NCBI RefSeq assembly: GCF_010093595.1
Contig: NW_022985470.1
Location: 196,736-260,735 of the forward strand
Length of the DNA: 64,000 nucleotides
Direction: 5' to 3'
Source: Mytilinidion resinicola
Lineage: Eukaryota > Ascomycota > Dothideomycetes > Mytilinidiales > Mytilinidiaceae
The notes under the pieces were generated by a model. It searched no databases and was not told where the DNA came from. It worked only from the letters and a program-made list of their open reading frames with translations. Shown here piece by piece: positions 33,253 to 44,003 of this stretch (the stretch's first letter is position 1; each line of letters begins with the position of its first letter). The translations under genes and the position numbers were made by a program.

Positions 33253-36200
33253 CTACTTCTTCGAGCCTCTACCACCTCTACCACTCTTCCCCTTCCGCGG
33301 CGTCTTTCCGCCACCTCCTCCGCTGCCCCCACCGGCCATCATAACCCTAACCTTTCCTACTGGCACTACACCGTAGATTTCCGCCTCCTTCCAACCCTTG
33401 ATGAGGTCAATCTCCCGTGGCCAAATGTATTCAGCATCCTGGCTAGTCTTGTCCACCGTCTTCGGGTTCTTGAATGCTCCATCCCACCGACTAAGAATTT
33501 CCTTGACCGCTTTGCCTTTCTTAGTCGACCCTGGTTGAAGTTTGACTTTATACTTGTAGCTCGCAAGCGCAGACCAAGGAGCGCAAACTGGTATTGCTTC
33601 AAGAAGCTCGTCGCCAGGGAGCGGGCGTCCGATAAAGGCGTCTAAGCCAGCGAGTTCGAGTTTCGTAGCTTCTTCATCAGCGGCACCATCATCTGCACCA
33701 GGTCCCGCAGTTTCACCCTCGTGAGCCGCCCGACGAGCCTCTTCTGCGGCTCGACCGAGAGCTTGTACGCGCAGGTGCTGTTCCCTTCGCCGCTGCTTCG
33801 CCGCTACTAGGTCCTCTTCTTTCTTCTTCTTAGCTTCAGCTTCAGCCGCTGCGGCCTCTTGACCTGCCTTGGATCCTAATAGACGCATAGCTAACGCGCG
33901 ATCCTCTTCGTCCTGTTCTGCGTATTTAGCAGCCTTTTTCTTAGCTTTTGTTCGTTTCCCTCGGGGTAGGGGTTTGACAGGAGCGTTCGATGTTTTGGAC
34001 GGCTTGGAAGTAGCATCATCGGTGGCTTTGTCTGAATCGAGTGCCCCGTCCAAGTCAGATCGCTCGTCGTCATTCGTGGCGCTACCACGGGTTGAGGGAG
34101 GGCCGGAGGGAGTGGTAGTAGAGTCGAGGTGCTGTCCTTTACGAAGTAATCGTCTTTCGCGTGCAGATAGGTGGCGACGACCGGTCTTATCGGTCTGAGC
34201 CGTGGATGCAAGGGATTGGACATCTTCGTCCACCTCGTCAGTACTTTCTCCAGCTTTCGCAGGAGGTAAGTCAGGGTCTGGCGCCGGCTCCTTGATAGCA
34301 GGCGCTTCTGCTTCTGGCTCCTCGTCGTCTTCAGAGTCCGAGTCCTGCACACTCAGTGGTGCCGCTGAGTTCCCTCTTCCTTGCAGTGGGTTACTCTGAT
34401 CCGCTGTTTCTGACTCCTCATCGCTGTCGTCTGATGCAGACTCCAACTTTGCATCAGGGAAGTCCTCATCGCTATCGCTATCTGACTGAAAACCTGCAGG
34501 TTTCTGCTGCTCTTGTTCCACTTGGTACTTTGCTGCACCTTCCGCTGCAGTTCTTTCTGACGCACCTTCGTCTAACAGTCGATGTTTGACATGCTTTGCT
34601 TTACTCTCGTCGCTGATTTGGAACATCACGGCGAAGCCCAGGATCAGCTGCGCAGGCGGCAAGAAGTTCTTCTTCCCACCAATTATGAAGCCCCCAGCAG
34701 CCAAATACTCTCCAGCAGGGGTTGTCTTCGAGACCTGGTTTGCGTTCACCCACCAAGCGGACATAACGGCCTTCGAGTCCCACGCATCCGAAGTTGCGAC
34801 TGATAAGTTACCGGCCTGAGAAAGTGTGGATGGAGGTATCGGCGCCTCCGGGGTCGATGGATTGTTCTTAATTATGACGGAAGATGCACCATGCAATTCC
34901 GCATGGACGTATACGTCGCCTTTCTTCAGATACCTTTTGTAAATAATCTCGGCCTGCTGTGCGTCTTTCCCACCGATCACCAAGTAGCCATCGGAGGAGA
35001 TGAAATACATGAACTTTTCAAACCAATGCTGTTTGCGAACAGGTTGAAGTATAGCCTTCTCCTGCTTAAGGCCCTTCTTAAGATCGATGGTGACCTTCTT
35101 CTCAATACTCTTCAATGCCATAGTCGATGCCTGTATCGTCTTGCCTTCTTTTACAACGGCGCTCTTCTTTTCATCAAAGTATCGCTTGGCATTGACCCAA
35201 GGCGACTGTCCGAGATCAATGTCGATAGCTAACCTCTTATCCACAGGTTTCGGAGGTGGTTTCTTCTTCTTTCGTTTGTCGTCCTCGCTTTCCGAGTCAC
35301 CACTGACGGAACTCGTCTCGTAACCCTCGTCATCCTCTTCATCACTCTCTGAGTTTGGTTCGTCGAGTAATAACGTGACCGTGTTCTCGTAAAGCTTGAG
35401 AGGAAGTTTTATCATCTGGCCTACGGCGTTCCCTTGTCTTTGCTCGCGCTCTATTAGGCGCGCGATTTCAACCCAATCCATACCTTGGCCGATTAGTCCA
35501 TTCACAGCTGCCGTGGCTTCCTGGACTCGATCAACATTCGCTTGAATTGCTTCCGCTTTTCGAACATTCAGTTCTTGAACTTGCTGAAGACCTCCGATGC
35601 GCTTAGCATGCTCCTGCCGTGCCTTTTCCAGCTTCTTCTTTGCATTTCTTTCGTGCTCGTACAATTTGGATTCTAGCTTTTGGCCTTCGATGGACGAAAA
35701 ATACTCATCCACAGTCTTGTTGTACCCCTCGAATTCAAGAAAAGTGTAGTCGGAATCCTTGAATTGTTTTGGTCTGAATGGGTGGAAGTCATCATAGAGT
35801 AGCTCGGAAGCTTTGTCGGTGCTTGCGCCTTCGCTCGGTTCATCTTTCGACACGGCCGCTGCTGGGTTGGGTTTGGCTAGAATGATTCCGCGGGCTAGGT
35901 CTCCACTCGTAATCTCATCCGACACCTCTTTAGCTACGTCGAATGAAGCAAGCAGTTTGTCCAGTAATGTATCATCTTCCAGCACTTGTTCCAGCTTCAA
36001 AGTGGTATCAAACCCAACCGTATGCAAGGTATGATCGACAAGTAGTGGCGGGTACTCTGTGATAGAAACTGCCAAAGCCTTCCTTATTAGATCCTTGCCC
36101 TTCTTCTTCGCATTCCTCCCTATAGCGCCAGTATCCAGCTGCTGCTTGTCCAGAGCTTTTTGTAACGCGTCCTTCAGCCTTTCCTTGGTCAGAGGTGGTG

Positions 36201-36785
36201 CCCCGCCATAGTTCTGCCGTAGGGACAAGTTGTATTCCGAGCCAACCCTCATCTGCTCGTGTTCCGCGCCTTCATCAACACTGCGCAGAAGCGCAAGGAT
36301 CTTCAGATTTTCATCCGTAAGAACGATGTTGCCGCCCGCATAGAACTCGAGGTACACCCTGTATAGGCCATCTGAAAATTGGAACTCTATTATTCGGTCC
36401 GTACCGACTTGGGAGATGGATGTGACTCTTCGGGTCTTGAGGAACTTCCGAAGGCGGGCGACGAATGGGGAGGGCGCAGCTGCGGTGGATCGCGCATAGC
36501 TGGTGAGATGGCAGCGGAAGCCGGAGTCGACTACCAGTTGTTCTCGTTGATCTGGCTTATGGAATTTGAAGAGGAATATGCGCTGTGCATGGTATTAGAG
36601 CCGGGAGGGTTAAGGCAGGGTCAGAGCCTACCGATGATAGATCGTAAACATTGGTGACTCTGAGAGGGCAGAGGTTCTTTGAAAGCTCGTGTGCTATGAC
36701 CTGCAGCGAACGAGGATTAGTTTCGATCATCGCGGAAGGGCTAGGGACCTACCTTGACATCCAAAGAAGAGAATCGTTGCTTCAT
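33253..36785 (-). CDS. RQC2: Ribosome quality control subunit Rqc2/Tae2 (NEMF)
   Basis: Rqc2 binds stalled 60S subunits with peptidyl-tRNA, recruits the Ltn1 ligase and templates C-terminal Ala/Thr (CAT) tails. Three exons, 36,753-36,785, 36,632-36,700 and 33,253-36,582, give 1143 aa, normal for filamentous fungi. NFACT-N starts MKQRFSSLDVKVIAHELSKN; D9 and the D96-R97 pair (VGTDRIIEFQF) correspond to yeast D9, D98 and R99, needed for CAT tailing. A long coiled coil (EHERNAKKKLEKARQEHAKR) follows. NFACT-R (DUF814) has FMYFISSDGYLVIGGKDAQQ and GDVYVHAELHGASSVIIKN. Then come an acidic low-complexity segment and NFACT-C, ending in a basic Gly-rich tail. It is intact and evidently a conserved housekeeping gene between accessory regions. 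Confidence 0.95.
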
Positions 36786-38682
36786 GACTTCGTTAGGGGA
36801 GAATGGTGTTGCTGCAGAATCTGTATGCCACCGGCAATGACGATGTTTGATGCCAAGGTGGGGCACCTGGGACCTCGTAGGGCTGAGAAACGACTTGTCT
36901 TCTCGTGCATCCTTCGATTCATTACAAAACATCCGTCATCGTCAGCCGCATCACTTTCGTCTCTATTACTTCATTGAGAGATCCTCGGTCCCAGCCTAGT
37001 TGCCACCAATTGCCTTTCTTTCTGTGCGATCGACGGTACCCCTCATTATTCTACAAGTCAAAGCCTCTCCGCCAGGAGCTGCGTCCTACAAACTAGCAGC
37101 ATCGCGCTACAATACGTAGATACTTTTAACCAAGAGTCCTTCATCACATTTTGATGCTTCCATACCACCAGACATTGTACAATCTCAGTGTACTGTCCAC
37201 AAATCTTTTCAGAAAGGTTGTCAGAGGGGGATACTCACATTTACCACACAGCACCAAAATCACTAACCTCCCTCCCTTTTTGCCAAACAGCCCTGTGTGC
37301 CGAGTTAGAAATCACAGGTACTTTAAGTTTTTAAGCAATCTTAAATCTCCACTCACGCTAATATTTTTATATTTTCGAGAAAATATGCTCTATAGACACT
37401 ATTTCGCATATGACGTCCTCTTCTAGAAACTACAATAGCACTACTATGTCTCTGCGTTACTATAACATAAAGACCGCATATTCAAAAAATATTCTGCTCG
37501 CCGTCGCTATCCAAAACTTCTCTGCTTCCCGATTCGTGACCCGCCTCTGCAGAGTTTTCCACATCTACCCCCGAGGACGACGAGCAAGTTCGGTTACCAT
37601 AGATTTCTGTCCTGGCCGTCGCGGTGCCCAGGGCTGCGATCCCAACCTTTGGCGCTCTGCCTCAGCCTGCTCGGCTGTCTCTTCAGTCTCCTTCCGAGGC
37701 TTCGAAGCAGCGCCCAACTGCGTATTATAATTGTAGATCTGCGCTAGACCAGATTGGTATGGGAGCTTGCCGCGTGCTCTTTCGTCCGCTGCAAGTTAAC
37801 CCATGGTTTGAAGACGCTGCAATGATGCATCTCATCAACACAGGACCTTGGACACTCCGGCAGATGGTCACTGGCATACCTGTCTCTCTGTCTCTCCCTC
37901 GGCATATTTCGCGTAGATGGAGGATGCCGAACCGTCGCCTCACTTCTACAATCCGGACTCAGTTAGGCCCATTTGAGGCCTGTTTACGGAGTAGAGGCGC
38001 CAGTCGAGACCGACTGGGGATTGCGTTCCTGGAGGCATGCCGGAGTAAGGTGGGATATACGATGCCGCCTGTCCTTGAATGTATACCGGCTGCCATAGGC
38101 TACGAACTTCCTTACCTGGAGTGTATCCTTGCTGTGACTGATATTGATCATTTTGGTTTACCCCAGACATTGTAACGAGACTTGTTCGGATTGTTAAGTT
38201 ATGATAATCAGACTGATTGATTGTTGAAGAAAAGTAATTCTAGTTGCTAAAGAGAACCGGTTTTAGGCTACGACAAGAGAAGGGAGAGTAAGTAGTGGCT
38301 TTTCATGGATGTATTGACGGGTTCTTCCAATTAGGAATTGCCACATGTAAGCATTTTCCACCCCGCCTTGAGATGATGATCAGTCGAAGTTGTTTGGTCA
38401 CGGAGGGGCTTCCGCCACGCAAGGGGGGAGGTAAAAAATGATAGAAAATAAGAATATTTCTAAAATGAATTCAATTTAGGATAACAGTGGACGCCAAAGA
38501 GCCTAAATCAGGTATTGAAAAAATTGCAAACACAGTCAAACCTATACGCCGACCATTTCCAAAGCCGGGGCATCAAGCGTGTCAAGAAACTCAAAAAGTT
38601 GATGGGTCTCCGGTTCAAATGTTCGACTGAAATAGCCATCCGGCTCCGCATCGAAGTGAGCCGTGATGAACTGGCCGTCCCA
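36786..38682. other. Spacer, no supported gene
   Basis: This is the RQC2 promoter, then AT-rich sequence, then a mid-GC stretch (37,540-38,175) with overlapping frames on both strands. A minus frame starting at 38,170 (MSGVNQNDQYQSQQGYTP, Gln/Tyr/Pro-rich) looks mildly protein-like. It is too short and has no convincing continuation. Confidence 0.45.
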
Positions 38683-40038
38683 CTAGAAAATCACCTCCGT
38701 GGATCCATCTAGCTTTATCACGCGCCGTGAAATCCGCGTGTTCTGTTGAAGGAAGATGAATCGAGTGCCGTCCGGCCAGACCTTGTAGGCGTACCTTGAG
38801 CATCCATTATTCTTCTTCCAAGTAATCCGCGAGCTTGAGTCATCTAGCCAACCTGAGGTAACTGCGACCTCTTTGCCGTGCTCGAGGACTACGACCTGGG
38901 ATTTCTTGTCAGGGTAATGGCCAGGGATCATGTAATCCGCCAGTATGGGATCTCGCAATTGGGATTTCAAGTCTAAGTCTCCGTTAGCCCTCAGCTCTCG
39001 GAAGTTATCCCAAGTAATCTCGAGGAACCACCGCTTGATCCAAGGCAAAGGGATGTAGATCGTTCGAGCGACATTGTGATTCGGAGACTCGGCATTTGCT
39101 CGATTCTCTCGAGCTACCAGGACCGAAGTTTTGGCCGCGTTGCTGTTCCACTCGCAGAAGATGTCAGGCGATGCACCAAATAAATATCCCTCCCATGATC
39201 GTCCGACCTCTGCTACGGTGTCTAATTTCAAAACCTTCGGTTCCGGTCTCGCCTTCCCACGCGCCGTTTTGACAAAAGCATGAGCTGTCTCATGAACGAG
39301 GGTACAAGCAATTTTGAACTGCTTCTTCAGCTTGTCTCCTTCCGGCAGCTCTGAAAACTCCATCGCGGTCCATGAGAACAGCTCCCGATATCGGAAATGT
39401 AATGCCACTAGCGGGGTGGTGTAGTTGTTCTTGCGGCTCCTGATCGTGAAAGGCTTTGTCACCCTCGAGAGATGCTCCGGGAAGGTAAGCATCGTGAATT
39501 TGGCGGTTGCTGCGTTATCATACGTGACTCCCCAGGGCCCCATTTTCTTGCTGTCCGCACATGTAGTGCCGAAGGTAAAGTGCATATTCTCAGTCATCTC
39601 TTCAAAAACGGCCTGGACTTTATCCTTAGCATCTGGCGACTCTTCGGTAGTGTAATACTTCACATACTCATCATCCGGCCCGACACTTAGAGCGAGCAAG
39701 CTGATCCAGAATCCCTGGAGCTCTTCTTACGTTATCAGGTGGGTGGCGAGGCGAAGGACTGTGGTCATGTTAGCGTACGTCACGTCCATTGCCTCGTCAT
39801 CCTCTTTTCCAGTCAGGAATTGCAGACTTACTTTGTCGTCAAATAAGGAGGTTTCATCGATGCCGAAGCTCCAATTCTCGCGCCGAAATAGTGGATGGAT
39901 TAAGCCGCTCAGCAGCTCGGTTTTGGGGATGCGTTCGGTGTCGTCCCATCCAAGACGGTGCGAGGCTCTCTCTATTTCTTTCATACTTTCGCAGCGTAAG
40001 CTAGGCGGAGCTTGGTTATACTGATATTGATTTTGCAT
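38683..40038 (-). pseudogene. HExxH metallopeptidase-like gene with a premature TAA
   Basis: A single frame of 451 codons runs from the ATG at 40,038 (MQNQYQYNQAPPSLR) to 38,683. It is interrupted only at codon 104 by TAA (39,727-39,729), reading THLIT-stop-EELQGFWISLLALSV. A GTAAG at the stop could look like a donor, but the next AG is only 30 nt away. The downstream part has CTLVHETAHAFV (HExxH at about 249-253) and, about 30 residues on, AEVGRSWEGYLFG, whose Glu could be a third zinc ligand as in gluzincins (inference). I know no named family for it; similar HETAHA proteins occur in Pezizomycotina. CAA to TAA is a single transition. Translation from an internal ATG could yield a shorter protein retaining HExxH. 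Confidence 0.6.
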
Positions 40039-41087
40039 CGTGATCTTCGAGTCGCTTCTGTGCTTCGAGACGTGGTACTGGATGGTATCCGTGAGTACTG
40101 CTCGTTGTTGGATTTCTACGAGGAGGTTTTGGTGTGGTGAGTATGTTTTCTTTCAGGGAAGGAAACTGTGTCTTCTATGCCTACACAGCGTATGCAGTCT
40201 ATATAGTAGAGAAATCTGCGGGTTGTTTACATCCTTTGAGACATTGTGAACGCTACCCGATACATGCTTTTGTCAATTCGAGCGGCCTTCACAATGTCCT
40301 TATATCCATTCTGGCAGCACCACGCCATGATGTGGCTCGAGAGGGACTACACCGCCAGTCAAAAAGGCCGTATGAAGTCGTCTACTCGCCACTACATTGG
40401 ATATGTCGGCGCCTTACTAAGATTCGAGATAATAACTTAGTCGAAGTACTCCGTACGAATTACAGATGCTCCAAATGCTTATGATCACTTACCCTAGTGC
40501 TGAGTGGGTGGTTTGCAGGGAGTCAAAAAGCAGGGAATAATTCGTAATGCTTCAAATGCACTCAGCAATGTTTATGTGGTTTTGTGGAAGATGCGGCTTG
40601 ATATCACGTGGGATTTCGAATGTCCTCGGAGTCTCCGCTAACCCCTGGATTGGGCGTTTCTGTGGCTCACGCTGACAGCACTGACAAGGCTAGACCATAC
40701 CGTATCAGTATCTCGAATCCTCCCACAACGCCTTCTAGGCCGCCTCACAGCAAGGGGCACTAGTTAGCCGCACCGGAAGCAGCCATGCTCCGCACGTGCC
40801 GGCGCTTCAGGGCGCCTCGATCCTCTGCTCGTAGAGCTTGGCAATAGTAATTTCTCAACACCATGCCATTTCAGATTCGCTGTGTTGGAGCTCCGACGCG
40901 AGCCATGCCCTATACGTGGGTCCGCTGAGTCGCCCTACTTGTAAAATGCCACCCCCGCGCATCCTTCTTTTGCTTTGAACCGACAACCCTTGATGAAGAT
41001 CAGGCGTCTGGCCTTTTGACAGCTCAGTTATATACCCGAGCAGTCTGCTCGTCCAGTCTTTTCCGTTCGTGCTTTTCGTCTTTTATA
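40039..41087. other. Divergent spacer, no supported gene
   Basis: This is the promoter region of the HExxH gene (-) and of the Ser/Thr-rich secreted protein (+). Short frames at 40,134-40,484 overlap each other and are not recognisable. Confidence 0.45.
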
Positions 41088-43698
41088 ATGTGGGAATCCT
41101 TTGTTATCCTTTTTTTTCGCTTCTCTTGTATTTGCTGCCCCGACTGTCAATACGCCCAAGGAATACTCGCCTGGAGTCTGCCTGGAGAATGCTGCCATCA
41201 AAGCACCGTGGAATTGTAACGGCGTCGATACGTACATTAGCACTGAGATTTTCAAGACCGGCCATCTTGACGTAGAATTGTGCGCTGCGGCATGCACTGC
41301 CAAATCAGCCTACAATCTCCGGCATCCGCCGGCGAAGGGAAAGCCAAAGACATGTCAATTCTTCAACACGTACCTGTTGTACAAGAATGGCGTCAATATT
41401 GGACAGGTGAGGCGTATCTTCGGCCTTCAATTGCGCGGCGCTGATACGGCATAGTACTGCGCTTTGTATACCGAAACCTGGTCGAAATCTTTTGCGAAGG
41501 ACACCGGACACTATCAAGGAAGGGACAGATACACCATCGGCTCCTCGTATAGCTTCAGCAATGCGAAAGACAAGGGCGTTCCCAAATGTCTCTCGCCTAG
41601 CAGCTCTGCTAAATGCTCCACGAAAAGCTCCACGAAGGTTCCGAGTAGCGTAAAGCCGTCTACGAAATATTCAAGCACGGCGAAAGTATCTACGAGCACC
41701 CGGAAATCGTCCACGAGCTCTCTTCGGAGTTCGCCACTATCCTCGTCCCTACATACGTCTAAACCGTGCACTACTTCATCAAAATCGAGTACTCGGAGCA
41801 GCTCTCACGCAAGCTCTATGGCGACATCTTCACTAATCTCTACCTCAAGCTCTGCATACAGCAGCCTCGTGTTGACACCGGCATCTAGCTCCTCCGTTTC
41901 TTCAAGTTATTTGGGAAGCTCCTCGCTCTCGTCTAGTGTTCAATCGCCCTCATCGAGCAGCACGCCTGGCATATCCTCTACAATATCTTCTTCTTCGGAT
42001 TTCTCTCAATCAACCTCATCCACAAGCGCTGGGACGTCGCTCTCTAGCTTGGAGTCGTCCTCCGTAACAAACATTTCTTCTGATACCCTGACACCTACTC
42101 CTGGGCCGTCGACAGAAACTACACTCACTTCAAGCCCAACGCCAGACTCCACGTCTTCTTCGTCGGTTTCAGACTCATCAACTAGCAGCCCGGACGCAAG
42201 CTCAACGACTTCAGCTACGGACGTCACATCGACGATCTCAAGCTCCACCGATACTCCGTCTTCGTCGCCTACAACCGTTACAGAGTCTTCACCAGCGAGC
42301 ACGCCTCAAATTAGCACCACAAGCGCAAGCATTGATACCGCATCCTCATCAACTGAATCCTCGCCTACCAGCATTCCTGAAGTCAGCACGACAAGCTCAA
42401 GCACTGATACTTCATCCGCATCAACCGAATCTCCGCCAACCAGCACCCCTGAAATCAGCACAACGAGCTCAAGCGTGGACACGTCATCCTCATCAACTGA
42501 ATCCTCACCTATCAGCAGTCCTGAAATAACCCCAACAAGCTCAAGTATAGATGTTTCTTCCACTTCCATTAGTTCTTCCGAGTCCGAATCGGTGTCCTTA
42601 GCAACGGCTACAGAGTCCCTAACCACTAGCATATCTGAATCTAGCTCACCTTCTTCAGCGGTCGATACCACTACTATCTCATCTACGACAGCACCTACTG
42701 CAACCCCTACTTGGATCCTAAACGGCGGCTTCGAATCTACAGACAACGGCGGATACCCGTGGTTCGTTCCTGACAACAGCACCACTGGCTGCACCTGGGA
42801 CATTGTCGAATCGGACACCGATGCTGTCAACGGAACTCACTACGCCAGAGTGACATGCACAGCGGCAGGCCAGGGCATCTACATCCTACAACCGTTCAAC
42901 GCCATTGAAGTCGGAGCCACCTACGTGCTCTCCGTCTGGATGCGCAAGCTCGCGGTGACCGCAGACAACGCTGGGCTTGGCTGTATGCTGTCCATCGTCG
43001 GCGGCCCTGGCCTCATCACTTCAGGCAACCTTGCTTCGGGCGCTGCGTGGGCGAAGCAAACAAATACCTGGGAGGCGACTTCTTCGGCCGGGACGGGCAT
43101 TGCGCTCTACTGTGCCCGTGCTGCCAATGGCGGTGCGCCAGACGGTACCCCGGTCTACACCTACATCGACTCGATCGAGATGTACCGAGTGCCCGACCGT
43201 CCCGAGATCGTCACTAATGGCGACCTCGAGGACTCCGCGACAGACCCCTATCCATGGTATGTCCTCTCAAACTCGACAGGCGGGACTATAGCAGTACAAC
43301 AAGCCGATGACACCAACGCGGCCTACAACGGCACCAACTACCTCGCCGTATCCCTAGACCAGATCAGCACCACGATCTACGTCGGCCTCCCGGTGCAGAT
43401 AACCGCACCGCTTCGGTACCTGGTAACCTACTACACACGGTCGCCGAGCTACGGCGTTGTAAACCTGAACTGCCGCCTCTGTGTTTCCAACGACGACTAC
43501 TCACGGAGCACGTGTATCTCTGTAAATTCGATCAGCGCGACTGCGACCTGGGCGCAGAAAACCAACATCCGGTTCCTGGCGGATACCTGGATGACGCAGA
43601 TGGTGTTTGTGTGCTCAAGAGGGACCACGAACCCGGATATAGTGGGGCAATATTTCATTGATGATTTCACGATGAGTGAGTATGGTCCGTTTTCATAG
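41088..43698 (+). CDS. Ser/Thr-rich secreted wall-type protein with apple-like and CBM-like domains; frameshift in signal peptide
   Basis: This is probably a heavily O-glycosylated extracellular or wall protein. Exon 1 ends at 41,406 and exon 2 is 41,455-43,698 (48-nt intron). The mature N-terminus has a Cys-rich PAN/apple-like domain (CLENAAIKAPWNCNG, LCAAACTAK, CQFFNTYLLYKNGVNIGQ, YCALYTETW). A Ser/Thr stalk of about 330 residues with a 24-residue repeat follows. Then come two related beta-sandwich, carbohydrate-binding-like domains, beginning ILNGGFESTDNGGYPWFVP and IVTNGDLEDSATDPYPWYV. There is no GPI tail. The only suitable ATG (41,088, MWESFVIL) is out of frame with the rest: the T-run at 41,110-41,117 has 8 T, while 7 would give a good signal peptide. 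Either this allele is shifted or the base count is wrong. Confidence 0.75.
42277..42564 (+). repeat. 72-bp coding tandem repeat, four units
   Basis: Four 72-bp units (starting 42,277, 42,349, 42,421 and 42,493) encode 24-residue copies of the form TESSPTSxPExSTTSSSxDT. The repeat keeps frame, so unit-number change would lengthen or shorten the Ser/Thr stalk without frameshift. Confidence 0.85.
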
Positions 43699-44003
43699 AT
43701 GGAGGCAGATGTAAAATGCATTTTGGGCGGCGCCGTGGACTGTAAGATTCAAAGTACAAACATAGATTTCTAATCGAACACTGAGACGAGAGACTCATCA
43801 ACATCACTAGAAGCTCACAATGTTGTCTGAATTATGGATCATCGTTTGACTAAAACGTATGAAGAACTACCAAGCTCTTGTTGTCCTATAGCAGCCTCAT
43901 CGATCCTACTCTACCGCGAGGAAGCATTATAGTTCTCTCGAATGGATCCTCGTCAATCAGGTTAAGCACTACCGGATCATCCTATCAAGATATGTCGAGG
44001 TGC
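43699..44003. other. Convergent spacer
   Basis: About 300 nt lies between two converging 3' ends. Nothing was recognised; it probably holds both terminators. Confidence 0.5.

Noticed and set aside
37624..38175. 183-aa plus-strand frame
   Set aside because: No recognisable blocks; it overlaps a competing minus frame and lacks convincing codon pattern.
39698..39729. 30-nt intron at GTAAG removing the TAA of the HExxH gene
   Set aside because: Too short for splicing; frame continues without it, so a nonsense codon is simpler.
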